From assembly GCA_049840595.1 (NCBI GenBank), contig JASGKO010000025.1, positions 1 through 54,835 of the forward strand: a stretch of 54,835 nucleotides of DNA. The letters are read 5' to 3'. Shown piece after piece: positions 8,754-16,518 of the stretch. Each line of letters begins with the position of its first letter. Within the stretch, counting starts at the first letter, position 1. The translations under genes and the position numbers were made by a program. A model generated the notes under the pieces. It was not told the origin of the DNA. It saw nothing but the letters and a program-made list of their open reading frames with translations, and searched no databases. This stretch comes from JASGKO01 sp049840595. GTDB taxonomy: Bacteria; Verrucomicrobiota; Verrucomicrobiia; Chthoniobacterales; Chthoniobacteraceae.

Positions 8754-9521
8754 TTAGAAATTGATGCGAACGCCAGCGCGGAACAGGCCGTAGTTCAGGT
8801 TCGAATCATGCAAAACATAACGGCCATCGACGAACGTTCCCCAATGCTGGGCAAAGCGGAGTTCGACCCCGCCGCCAACCTGACCGAAGGCCGCGCTCAC
8901 GCCATCAAACTGACCGCCCGCACCGACATAAACGTAAGGGGCAAGGCCGAGGCTGTGGGTTTCATTTTCCCAAGGGAAGCGATAGATCGCATTGATCGAA
9001 CCAGCTCCGATATCGCTATGACCGTTGAGCCAATCTGCTTCGAGGGAAGCGCCGAGGTTGCGGGTGACGAAGTAGTTCACGCCAACACCGGCACCATAAT
9101 CGGTGTGATCGTAGTCGGTGGAGATTTCACGATTGGTGTGCTTTTCGGTCACGGTGCTGGTTTCCGTAACGACATGCTGGACCGCGACCAGATGGGTTCC
9201 TCCCTTGGCGGCCCGGGGGATACGAGCACCAGTCTGCGGCGTGGGCGTGGGAGTTGGATTCGGCACCGAGACGTAGGTGGTCACGACGGTTGGTGCACTT
9301 ACTACCTCGGTAGAGGTCGTGGTGCTGGTCGTTTGCGTCGTGTGGTAATCGATGTTGCCGGTGGCAGCATTGCCATAGATGTCCACTTGCCATTCCCCGG
9401 GATGAAAAAGATCGCTGGGTGGCGCGACGATGGTCTTGTCCGGCGTTCCGGCCTGGACAAGCGGAACGACACTAAGGGTGGCGAGGGTGAGTAGGATGGA
9501 GGATAGGGAGAGACGTACCAT
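8754..9521 (-). CDS. Outer-membrane beta-barrel protein
   Basis: 255 residues. A signal peptide (MVRLSLSSILLTLATLSVVPLVQAG) is followed by a Thr/Val/Ser-rich segment with TPTPTPQ (about 75-80), then alternating hydrophobic/polar strands: GAGVGVNYFVTRNLGASLEADW, APYVYVGAGGQFDGV, GQVGGGVELRFAQHWGTFVDG. It ends in AGVRINF, with the terminal Phe typical of barrels handled by the Bam complex. It resembles small OmpA-type or porin-like barrels. The ligand or role is unknown. It is a single gene with its own terminator. Confidence 0.85.
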   Translation of the reverse strand: MVRLSLSSILLTLATLSVVPLVQAGTPDKTIVAPPSDLFHPGEWQVDIYGNAATGNIDYHTTQTTSTTTSTEVVSAPTVVTTYVSVPNPTPTPTPQTGARIPRAAKGGTHLVAVQHVVTETSTVTEKHTNREISTDYDHTDYGAGVGVNYFVTRNLGASLEADWLNGHSDIGAGSINAIYRFPWENETHSLGLAPYVYVGAGGQFDGVSAAFGQVGGGVELRFAQHWGTFVDGRYVLHDSNLNYGLFRAGVRINF

Positions 9522-9592
9522 ATGAGAGAGGGTTGCTGATAAGTATTTAGGATAAACTCTTCCGGCAAGTCAACCCCGGAATGCATCTGTTA

Positions 9593-9632
9593 AAAATAAG
9601 CGAAGCTCACCGACATACACCGATGAGCTTCG
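9593..9632 (-). terminator. Intrinsic terminator of gcvT-gcvH
   Basis: A 9-bp stem, cgaagctca (9601-9609) with tgagcttcg (9624-9632), is followed on the minus strand by a T-rich run (complement of 9592-9600). It lies about 67 bases past the gcvH stop. Confidence 0.7.
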
Positions 9633-9698
9633 AGTGAAACATTTTTAAACGGATCGATCGCAGCCTGTAACAGCCGCAGACCGTGATCCATCACCGCC

Positions 9699-10076
9699 CT
9701 AACCGACTTGCTCGGCGTAATCCGCCGCGGATTTCACTCCGGAAATTTCCTCGGCGTTTTCGAGGTGAATTTTAAACAGCCAGCCCGTTCCATACGGATC
9801 GGAATTGAGCAGCGCTGGATTGGAAACCAGATCCTCATTCACCGCTACGACCTTGCCGGCTGCCGGTGCATAGATGTCGCTGGCGGCCTTGACTGATTCG
9901 ACGACCGCGCACGCTTCGCCCGCTTTGAGTTCACGGCTGATTTCCGGCATTTCAACGAAAACCACGTCGCTAAGCTCCTCCTGGGCGTGGTCAGTGATGC
10001 CAACGGTGGCAATGCCGTCTTCGATGCGAAGCCATTCGTGAGTCTCTGTGTAAAGAAGGTTGTCCGGGATGTTCAT
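9699..10076 (-). CDS. gcvH: Glycine cleavage system H protein
   Basis: A 125-residue lipoyl carrier that shuttles the aminomethyl group between the P, T and L proteins of glycine cleavage. The lipoylated lysine is Lys63 in AVVESVKAASDIYAP. The N-terminal YTETHEWLRIEDGIATVGIT and C-terminal PYGTGWLFKIHLEN are family hallmarks. Its ATG overlaps the gcvT stop by four bases, so the two are coupled. gcvP is not in the window. Confidence 0.97.
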   Translation of the reverse strand: MNIPDNLLYTETHEWLRIEDGIATVGITDHAQEELSDVVFVEMPEISRELKAGEACAVVESVKAASDIYAPAAGKVVAVNEDLVSNPALLNSDPYGTGWLFKIHLENAEEISGVKSAADYAEQVG

Positions 10077-11176
10077 GATTTTTTATAAAGTGGCTTCCGT
10101 TCAATAATCGCGGGGAATCGCCGTCCGCGGATGTCAATTTCGAGTTCCTCGCCGAGTTTTGCATGGGTGGCGGGAATATACGCCATGCCGATGCCGGTGC
10201 CGAGTGAGGGCGACTGGGTGCCGCTGCTGACCTCGCCGATCTGCACGCCGTCTTTCCATACGGTGTAGTGCGAGCGCGGAGGCGGGCTTTTGTCTTTCAT
10301 TTTGAAAGGAACCAGCCGCGCGGGGATGCCGGCGGTCTTTTGCTGCTGCAAGGCGTCGCGACCGATAAAGTCGCCCTTGTTCAAATCGACAAAAATGGAG
10401 AGCCCGGCTTCCAGCGGAGTACGGGCGGGGGAAAGATCGGAGCCATTGAGCGGATAGCACATCTCCAGCCGCAGGGTGTCCCGCGAGCCCAGGCCGCAGG
10501 GCTTGATGCCAAACTGCGCGCCCCGCTCGAGAATATCATTCCACGATTTCACCGCCCGTTCCGCCGGGCAGAAAACCTCGAAGCCATCCTCGCCAGTGTA
10601 GCCGGTGCGGGCGATGAAGTATTTGAACCCATCGATCTCGATCACGAGGATTTCATTATGCGAGGGGCGCGAATATTTACCACCAAAGAAGGCCTCGAAA
10701 AGCTGGGAGGATTTCGGCCCCTGCACGGCAATGCCGGCGTGATCGCCGCTTTCGTTGGTGAATGCGACGCCGTCCTCCAGATGACGGCTCATCCACTCGA
10801 AATCCTCGTCGATCTTCGAGGCATTGACGACCAGCCAGTAGCGGTTTTCTGCAAGGCAATAGATGATGAGATCGTCAATCACTCCGCCACTTTCGTTAAG
10901 CAGAAAGGTGTATTGACCGGTGCCGGGCTGGAGGCGCTCGACGTTGTTGGTGAGCACGCGATTGAGCCAGGCGGTCGCCTGCGGGCCCGAGACGCTGAAC
11001 TGGCCCATGTGCGAAATATCAAAGGCGCCGATGGAATTGCGGACGGCCTGATGCTCATCCAGAATACTGCTGTATTGCACCGGCATGTCCCAGCCGCCGA
11101 ACTCAATGAGGCGCGCGCCGAGGCGCTGGTGCTCGGCATGAAGCGGGGTCGTCTTAAGCATGGTATTGGAAGCCAC
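10073..11176 (-). CDS. gcvT: Glycine cleavage system T protein (aminomethyltransferase)
   Basis: 367 residues. It transfers the methylene group from the H-protein aminomethyl arm to tetrahydrofolate, releasing ammonia. The motifs LKTTPLHAEHQRLGARLIEF, SIGAFDISHMGQFSVSGP, ARTGYTGEDGFEVFCP, GLGSRDTLRLEMCYPLNGSD and GEVSSGTQSPSLG are all standard. The ATG at 11174-11176 is used, although MLKTTPLH five codons later is possible. Only about 80 bases separate it from the divergent rhomboid-like gene, so both promoters must lie there. Confidence 0.97.
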   Translation of the reverse strand: MASNTMLKTTPLHAEHQRLGARLIEFGGWDMPVQYSSILDEHQAVRNSIGAFDISHMGQFSVSGPQATAWLNRVLTNNVERLQPGTGQYTFLLNESGGVIDDLIIYCLAENRYWLVVNASKIDEDFEWMSRHLEDGVAFTNESGDHAGIAVQGPKSSQLFEAFFGGKYSRPSHNEILVIEIDGFKYFIARTGYTGEDGFEVFCPAERAVKSWNDILERGAQFGIKPCGLGSRDTLRLEMCYPLNGSDLSPARTPLEAGLSIFVDLNKGDFIGRDALQQQKTAGIPARLVPFKMKDKSPPPRSHYTVWKDGVQIGEVSSGTQSPSLGTGIGMAYIPATHAKLGEELEIDIRGRRFPAIIERKPLYKKS

Positions 11177-11257
11177 TTCGCGACGCTACGAGGCGTGCGC
11201 GATGGTGTCAATCCATGGTATAAAATCGTTGCACGAACGTCGGCTTTATCCGACTGA

Positions 11258-12064
11258 GTGGGCGTGCGATTTCTTAACTCTCTCGAAGCAAAGTTCGGGC
11301 ATCTGGCGATTCCGGGGCTGATCCGCATTGTCGTTTTTTTACAAGCCCTGGTGTTTGTCCTTCACCTGATTAATCCGCATTTTTTGGAGTTGCTTTACCT
11401 CGACCCGAAGCTGGTGATGGAGGGGCAGATCTGGCGACTGGTGACCTACATTTTCATCCCCTCCGTCGGGCGCTGGTGGTTGATGCCCGACTATCTCTGG
11501 CTCGTTTTTGCCCTGCTGTTTCTCTGGATGCTGGGAGATGGCCTGGAATATGCCTGGGGTTCGTTCCGGCTGAATTTGTTTTATTTGATCGGGATGGTTG
11601 GCACCACGATCGCCGCTTTTTTCTTCGGCTCCGGCTATGCCAATATCCTGCTCAATACCTCGCTGCTTTTCGCTTTTGCGACCATCTTTCCGAATCACCT
11701 GATCCGCATGTATTTTGTTTTTTCGGTGCGGATTAAATGGCTGGCGTGGGGGACACTTGCGCTGCTGTTGCTGACTTTCCTTTCCGGCGGGGTGGAAGTT
11801 CGGATGAGCATTCTGGTTCAGTTCGTGAATTACTTCCTCTTTTTCTGGCGGTTTGTTTTTCAAATGGCCCGGGATCATCATTACATCTCGAAACGTCAGG
11901 CAGAGTTTCATCGCAAAGTGCAGCCCGACGGCGAGCCCATGCACGTCTGCGAAGTCTGCAAGCGCAGTGACCAGACGAATCCCGAGCTGGATTTTCGCGT
12001 CTCGGCCGACGGTCACACCTACTGCCAGGAACACCTGCCCGCAAAGAGTGCGGTAGCTGGTTGA
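11258..12064 (+). CDS. Rhomboid-like membrane protein without visible catalytic residues, with C-terminal zinc-ribbon-like tail
   Basis: 268 residues starting at GTG. Five or six hydrophobic helices span about residues 18-205. The arrangement IWRLVTYIFIPS, then LWLVFALLFLWMLGDGLEYAWG and FRLNLFYLIGMVGTTIAAFF, follows the rhomboid/derlin pattern. The GxSG serine motif and the late-helix histidine expected of an active protease are not visible, so it is probably a pseudoprotease. The cytosolic tail has C231-x2-C234 and C256-x2-H259, a possible metal site. It is divergent from gcvT and upstream of tRNA-Ser. Confidence 0.75.
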   Translation: MGVRFLNSLEAKFGHLAIPGLIRIVVFLQALVFVLHLINPHFLELLYLDPKLVMEGQIWRLVTYIFIPSVGRWWLMPDYLWLVFALLFLWMLGDGLEYAWGSFRLNLFYLIGMVGTTIAAFFFGSGYANILLNTSLLFAFATIFPNHLIRMYFVFSVRIKWLAWGTLALLLLTFLSGGVEVRMSILVQFVNYFLFFWRFVFQMARDHHYISKRQAEFHRKVQPDGEPMHVCEVCKRSDQTNPELDFRVSADGHTYCQEHLPAKSAVAG

Positions 12065-12114
12065 AAATGCTTGCTGGGCGGCGTTAAGAGTGCGAATGAA
12101 GCGTTCGCCGCGTT

Positions 12115-12202
12115 GGAGGGATGGTAGAGCGGTTTATTGCACCGGTCTTGAAAACCGGAGAAGCGAAAGCTTCCGTGGGTTCGAATCCCACTCCCTCCGC
12201 CA
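12115..12202 (+). tRNA. tRNA-Ser(TGA)
   Basis: The acceptor stem ggaggga (12115-12121) pairs with tccctcc (12192-12198), followed by G and an encoded CCA (12200-12202). The anticodon loop cttgaaa gives TGA within the stem ccggt/accgg. A long variable arm (aagcgaaagctt) is typical of serine tRNA, and the T arm is gtgggttcgaatcccac. The neighbouring protein genes begin just outside it. Confidence 0.97.
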
Positions 12203-12208
12203 TCTACG

Positions 12209-12979
12209 CTACTCCGCTAGCTTTGGAGCCGGGGAATCCTCCAGCACCATGTCATCCTTCAAATCCACGCCGGAGATCTGGCGTCGGAGTGCTTCGCTGG
12301 TGAGGTAGGCGAGCTTGGCGGCCGCGGCAGCGTGAGGAAGACCGGCGTCGCGCACGTTGGAGATACAGTTGCGCCGCTCGTCGGTGAGGCCAGGCCTAGG
12401 AGCGAAAGTGAGGTAGATTCCCATCGAATCGGGGGAGCTGAGGCCCGGGCGTTCGCCGATTAGCATGACCACGGATTTGGCACCGAGCAGGTGGCCGACC
12501 TCATCACCGCTGGCGACGCGGCCTTCGCGTACAAGGCAGATCGGCGCCAGTTTCAATCCGCTTATCAGCGGGAAAAATGCCTGCAAAAAACGTTTTACAT
12601 TCGTTTCGATGGCCAGCGAGGAAAGGCCGTCCGCGATGACGATCGCGAGGTCTGGATCGGTTTGCGGTTGCGCGGCGAGGAGTTCGCGCGAGGGTTCGTC
12701 GAGCTTTCGCCCGAGGTCGGGACGGCGCAGGTATTCGGGACGGCTTTTCGCGGCGCTGTGCAGGGTGAGCACTTGTTGATGGAGCGAATGCAGGTCTTCA
12801 ATCAAACAGGCTACGTCCAGCTCTGCATTCACCGCATCGCGGGCCTGGGCATGGGCGAGCTTGAAGCGCAGCGTTTCCGCAGTGGGGATTCCGGCTCCGA
12901 CGCGACCGAGGCCGATGCGCGCGCCAGTGAAACGTCGCAGCCGCGACCAGGGATCGGTGGAAAGTTCGTCGTTACTCAT
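12209..12979 (-). CDS. eutC: Ethanolamine ammonia-lyase small subunit
   Basis: The start is the ATG of MSNDELSTDPWSRLRRFT, which overlaps the eutB stop (ATGA). The longer upstream reading is inside eutB. The protein has 256 residues. With EutB it forms the adenosylcobalamin-dependent enzyme converting ethanolamine to acetaldehyde and ammonia. Diagnostic stretches are ARIGLGRVGAGIPTAETLRF, IVIADGLSSLAIE, VASGDEVGHLLGAKSVVMLI, ERPGLSSPDSMGIYLTF and ISNVRDAGLPHAAAAAKLAY. It ends six bases from the tRNA-Ser gene. No carboxysome-like shell genes are nearby, so this is the short, non-compartment type of ethanolamine use. Confidence 0.96.
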   Translation of the reverse strand: MSNDELSTDPWSRLRRFTGARIGLGRVGAGIPTAETLRFKLAHAQARDAVNAELDVACLIEDLHSLHQQVLTLHSAAKSRPEYLRRPDLGRKLDEPSRELLAAQPQTDPDLAIVIADGLSSLAIETNVKRFLQAFFPLISGLKLAPICLVREGRVASGDEVGHLLGAKSVVMLIGERPGLSSPDSMGIYLTFAPRPGLTDERRNCISNVRDAGLPHAAAAAKLAYLTSEALRRQISGVDLKDDMVLEDSPAPKLAE

Positions 12980-14379
12980 TCGAGGACGGAGGCAAAGAGT
13001 TCGTCGTTTTGCGTCAGGGCGAGGAACGAGCGGTTCGTTTCCGGGCGGGGCAGGAGATTGTCGCCAAAGATGCCCATCCGCTCCAGCCACGTGCTAAATT
13101 CCGGTGCAGGCTTCAGCTTCAAGAGTTGGCGCACATAGAGTGTGTCGTGGAAGGAGGTGCTCTGGTAGTTGAGCATGATGTCGTCCGCACCGGGGATGCC
13201 CATGACGAAATTGCACCCGGCCGCCGCGAGGAGCGTGATGAGCATGTCCATGTCGTCCTGATCCGCCTCGGCGTGGTTCGTGTAACAAACGTCGCAGCCC
13301 ATCGGCACCCCGAGGAGCTTTGCGCAGAAATGGTCCTCCAGTCCGGCCCGGATGATCTGCTTTCCGTTATAGAGATATTCCGGCCCGATGAAGCCGACCA
13401 CGGTATTGACGAGCAGCGGCTTGTATTTGCGCGCCACCGCATAGGCCCGCGCCTCCACCGTCTGCTGGTCCACACCATGGTGCGCATTCGCTGAGAGTGC
13501 GCTGCCCTGGCCGGTCTCGAAATACATCACATTGTCACCGACCGTGCCGCGTTTGAGCGACAGCGCCGCGTCGTAAGCCTCCTGCAAGATCGCAAGATTA
13601 ATACCGAAACTGCTGTTCGCACCTTCCGTACCGGCAATGGACTGGAAAGGCAGATCGACCGGCGCGCCTTTCTCCATCGCCTGGATTGTGGTGGTGATGT
13701 GGGTAAGCACGCACGTCTGCGTTGGAATGTCGTAGGCCTGTCGGATGTCGTCCATCATGTGGAGCATCCGGCTCACGGCCTCTAGATTATCTGTGGCAGG
13801 GTTGATTCCAATCACCGCATCGCCGCTCCCCAGCAGCAGCCCGTCCACGATCGACGCAGCGATGCCTTTTGGATCGTCCGTCGGATGGTTTGGCTGCAAG
13901 CGGGTGGAGAAATGGCCCGGCAGGCCGATCGTGTTGCGAAACTTGGAAATCACCCGGCATTTCGCGGCGACCCCCACCAGATCCTGCAAGCGCATGATTT
14001 TACTCACCGCCGCCACCATCTCCGGCATCAGTCCCGGGGCCAGCGCGCTCAACTCCGCCGTCGTCGTCGTTTCGGCCAGGAGCCATTCGCGAAATTCGCC
14101 GACAGTCTGGCTGGCCACTGCTTTGAAAGCCGTGCGATCAAGGTCATCCACGATCAAGCGGGTCACTTCGTCCGCCTCGTAGGGAATGACGAGTTCCTCC
14201 AAAAATCGGGCGAGTGGCACCTCGGCCAGCGCCATTTGGGCAGCAACGCGTTCCTCCGCGCTCAAGGCGGCAATGCCCGCCAGTTCATCCCCCGATCGCT
14301 CCGGTGTTGCTTTCGCCAGCAGGGTCTTCAGGTCCGTAAATGCCCAGGATTTTCCGCCAATTCGGCAATGATAGCTCAT
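12976..14379 (-). CDS. eutB: Ethanolamine ammonia-lyase large subunit
   Basis: 467 residues and the catalytic TIM-barrel subunit. Recognisable segments are YHCRIGGKSWAFTDLKTLLA at the N terminus, STRLQPNHPTDDPKGIAASI, GINPATDNLEAV, QSIAGTEGANSSFGINLAIL, YFETGQGSALSANAHHGVDQ (active-site region), GFIGPEYLYNGKQIIRAGLE and GCDVCYTNHAEADQDDM. It is translationally coupled to eutC and divergent, across 490 bases, from an APC permease that may import the substrate. Two near-identical blocks about 110-160 bases upstream may control it. Confidence 0.97.
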   Translation of the reverse strand: MSYHCRIGGKSWAFTDLKTLLAKATPERSGDELAGIAALSAEERVAAQMALAEVPLARFLEELVIPYEADEVTRLIVDDLDRTAFKAVASQTVGEFREWLLAETTTTAELSALAPGLMPEMVAAVSKIMRLQDLVGVAAKCRVISKFRNTIGLPGHFSTRLQPNHPTDDPKGIAASIVDGLLLGSGDAVIGINPATDNLEAVSRMLHMMDDIRQAYDIPTQTCVLTHITTTIQAMEKGAPVDLPFQSIAGTEGANSSFGINLAILQEAYDAALSLKRGTVGDNVMYFETGQGSALSANAHHGVDQQTVEARAYAVARKYKPLLVNTVVGFIGPEYLYNGKQIIRAGLEDHFCAKLLGVPMGCDVCYTNHAEADQDDMDMLITLLAAAGCNFVMGIPGADDIMLNYQSTSFHDTLYVRQLLKLKPAPEFSTWLERMGIFGDNLLPRPETNRSFLALTQNDELFASVLE

Positions 14380-14869
14380 GACAGCAGTTCAGCGCGCGCC
14401 CGTTTCCCTGGTTTCTTGCAAGCCATCGGGCGGCTCCCGGCTTTCAGCAGAGTCCATGCCCTTTTGTCCTTTCAATTGTCCATTCCCTCTCCGCATGGGA
14501 AAGAACTCCGCTTCAGCCTCTCTGTATGGGAAAGTTTCCGTAAAGAAAACTCCAGTTGATTGATAAAAAACAACCAGCCTGTCGTAAATTGACCGGATCG
14601 TCACTCCTGCCGGACTGGATCAACTTGAACGATTCGGGGGATTTTGTTGGAAACAGTGGTTTCTTGAATAAGTGATTGATGGCGTGTGGATTGCAAAAAT
14701 ATCAGCGCGGTTTTTTGTGGAATCCGATCCCCGCCATTCGACGCAAAGACCGTCCTTACACCGCGTTCGGCATGCGGGATGCTAAAAGGCGCACCATGGC
14801 GGGGCAGGGTCGTGAACATGGACGGGCGGCAGCAAACACCAAGGTAAATCAACAAATACCAACCAATCA
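14380..14869. other. 490-base divergent control region between eutB and the permease
   Basis: No convincing gene. It must contain the promoters of eutB (leftward) and the permease (rightward). A tandem repeat lies at 14486-14540. I looked on both strands for a cobalamin riboswitch B12 box and did not find one. Confidence 0.6.
14486..14540. promoter_or_regulatory. Two tandem ~24-bp repeats upstream of eutB, candidate operator
   Basis: 14486-14510 and 14517-14540 share cctctc, then two variable bases flanking a conserved one, then atgggaaag, three variable bases and tccg/ccg. The period is 31 bases, about three helical turns, so two copies of a regulator could bind on the same face. The location about 110-160 bases upstream of the eutB start fits an activator. 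No regulator gene for it is in the window. Confidence 0.45.
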
Positions 14870-16417
14870 ATGAGCACACCACAAACCACCGGAGCCGACA
14901 TCGCAGACGATGTGAAGCTCCTCGAAAGCATGGGATATAAGCAGGAGTTGAAGCGTCGCATGAGCGCGTTTTCCAACTTCGCCATCTCGCTTTCCATCAT
15001 CTGTATCCTGGCCGGCGGCATCACGTCGCTGCAAATGGCCACCAGCGCCGTCGGCGGTGCCGCCGCGGGCATCATCTGGCCGCTGGGTTGCATCATCGGC
15101 CTCTGCATTGCCGCCACCATGGCCCAGGTCGCCTCGGCTTTCCCAACGGCGGGGGGCCTTTACCACTGGTCATCCATTCTCGGGGGCAAAGGCTGGGGCT
15201 GGGCCGCTGCCTGGTTCAACCTGCTTGGCCTCATCTTTGTCACGGCGGCGGTGAACTTTGGCGTTTATTTACTGGCGACCGGCATCTTCTGGCCGTGGTT
15301 TGGCTGGGATCCGACCAAGCTCACGACGATGGATCAAATCATCGGCGTCGCCTTGATCACCGGGCTGCATGCGCTGTTCAACCACTTCGGCATCAAGCTT
15401 ACCACGCTGCTGACCGACTTCAGCGGCTGGCTCATCATGGGCGTGGCCGTCGTGCTCACCGCAGCGATGCTCATCTTCGGGCATCCGCACGATGTCGGAC
15501 GCCTCTTTACCATCACCAACTACAGTGGCGATGCGGGCGGCGGAGTATGGTTTCAGTCGAATAACCTCTTCCTGCTCATACTTCTGGCGCTGCTTTATCC
15601 GTGCTACACGCTCACCGGCTACGACGCCTCCGCGCACACCTCCGAGGAAACGGTGGATGCGGCCAGGAACGTCCCCAAAGGCATTCTCCGCTCCGTCATC
15701 GTTTCGGGCATCTTTGGCTGGGTGATGGTCTGTGCGCTCGTCCTTGCGCTACCCAGCGTGGCCGATGGAGCAAAGCAGGGCGGCAACATCTTTTTCTGGC
15801 TCATGGATCAAGTGATCCCGAAAGGCCTGGAAATCCCGCTCGAAATCCTCATCGTCATTGGCAACTTCCTCTGCGGTCTTGCCTGCGTCACCTCCACCTC
15901 GCGCATGATGTATGCCTTTGCCCGTGATGGCGGCCTGCCCTTCAGTGGCGCGCTCAAAAAAATCTCCGCAACGCATACGGTGCCCGTGAACGCGATCTGG
16001 ACCACCGCCATCGTCGTCGTCGCCTGCACCGCCTACGCCCAGGCCTATGCTGTCCTCTCCGCCGTCTGCGTTATCTTCCTCTACATCAGCTACCTCATGC
16101 CCGCTGCGGCGGGTATCTTCGCCTACGGCAAAACGTGGACGAAAATGGGGCCGTTCAATCTCGGGGGGCCTCTCTATAAGACGCTCTGCGTGCTCGGCCT
16201 CATCGGCCTCGTCGGTGTCGGATACGCTGGCATGGTTCCCAGCGCTGCGGGGGCCCCGCCGCTTGCCCTCTATGCCACGGTCGGCGTCATCCTTGCGCTC
16301 GTCATCACGTGGTTTGCCGGGGTCCGCAAAATCTTCGCCGGACCGCCCATGCTCGCTGGCGAAGCTGCGGCCCCTGAGCCGGTCATCCTTCCCGGCGCGG
16401 ATCTCGAAGGAGCCTAA
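14870..16417 (+). CDS. APC-superfamily amino acid/amine permease, possible ethanolamine importer
   Basis: 515 residues with about 12 membrane helices. The N-terminal signature MGYKQELKRRMSAFSNFAIS and the following SIICILAGGITSLQMATSAVGG fit the amino acid-choline/GABA permease branch of the APC superfamily. Other typical segments are QVASAFPTAGGLYHWSSILG, CYTLTGYDASAHTSEETVDA and STSRMMYAFARDGGLPFS. It is transcribed away from eutB across a shared control region, so import of ethanolamine or a related amine is a reasonable inference, but substrate choice cannot be read from sequence. No clear Shine-Dalgarno precedes the ATG. Confidence 0.88.
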   Translation: MSTPQTTGADIADDVKLLESMGYKQELKRRMSAFSNFAISLSIICILAGGITSLQMATSAVGGAAAGIIWPLGCIIGLCIAATMAQVASAFPTAGGLYHWSSILGGKGWGWAAAWFNLLGLIFVTAAVNFGVYLLATGIFWPWFGWDPTKLTTMDQIIGVALITGLHALFNHFGIKLTTLLTDFSGWLIMGVAVVLTAAMLIFGHPHDVGRLFTITNYSGDAGGGVWFQSNNLFLLILLALLYPCYTLTGYDASAHTSEETVDAARNVPKGILRSVIVSGIFGWVMVCALVLALPSVADGAKQGGNIFFWLMDQVIPKGLEIPLEILIVIGNFLCGLACVTSTSRMMYAFARDGGLPFSGALKKISATHTVPVNAIWTTAIVVVACTAYAQAYAVLSAVCVIFLYISYLMPAAAGIFAYGKTWTKMGPFNLGGPLYKTLCVLGLIGLVGVGYAGMVPSAAGAPPLALYATVGVILALVITWFAGVRKIFAGPPMLAGEAAAPEPVILPGADLEGA

Positions 16418-16445
16418 GCCACCCACTCGCGTAACTCATCGTCAT

Positions 16446-16478
16446 CCCGCTGTCGGCTCTGCTGGCAGCGGGTTGTTT
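16446..16478 (+). terminator. Probable terminator after the permease gene
   Basis: cccgctg (16446-16452) pairs with cagcggg (16466-16472), two more base pairs extend inward, and ttgttt follows. It lies between the convergent permease and nadE genes. Confidence 0.55.
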
Positions 16479-16509
16479 GCGTCTTCCCCTTCGTGTCTTC
16501 GTGGTGAAA
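16476..16509. repeat. CT/GTG-rich intergenic phrase (copy 1 of 3)
   Basis: This stretch repeats short words of the form cgtctt/cgtgtc and ends in cgtggtgaaa. Similar phrases occur at 33035-33068 and 50655-50681. They are not tandem copies of a fixed unit but share composition and word order. The function is unknown. Confidence 0.35.
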
Positions 16510-16518
16510 TAATCCGCC

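Noticed and set aside
11177..11257. Glycine riboswitch upstream of gcvT
   Set aside because: Only about 80 bases separate gcvT from the divergent gene, too short for the tandem aptamer, and the conserved core is not visible.
14380..14869. Adenosylcobalamin riboswitch upstream of eutB
   Set aside because: I found no B12 box or the expected long paired regions on either strand.
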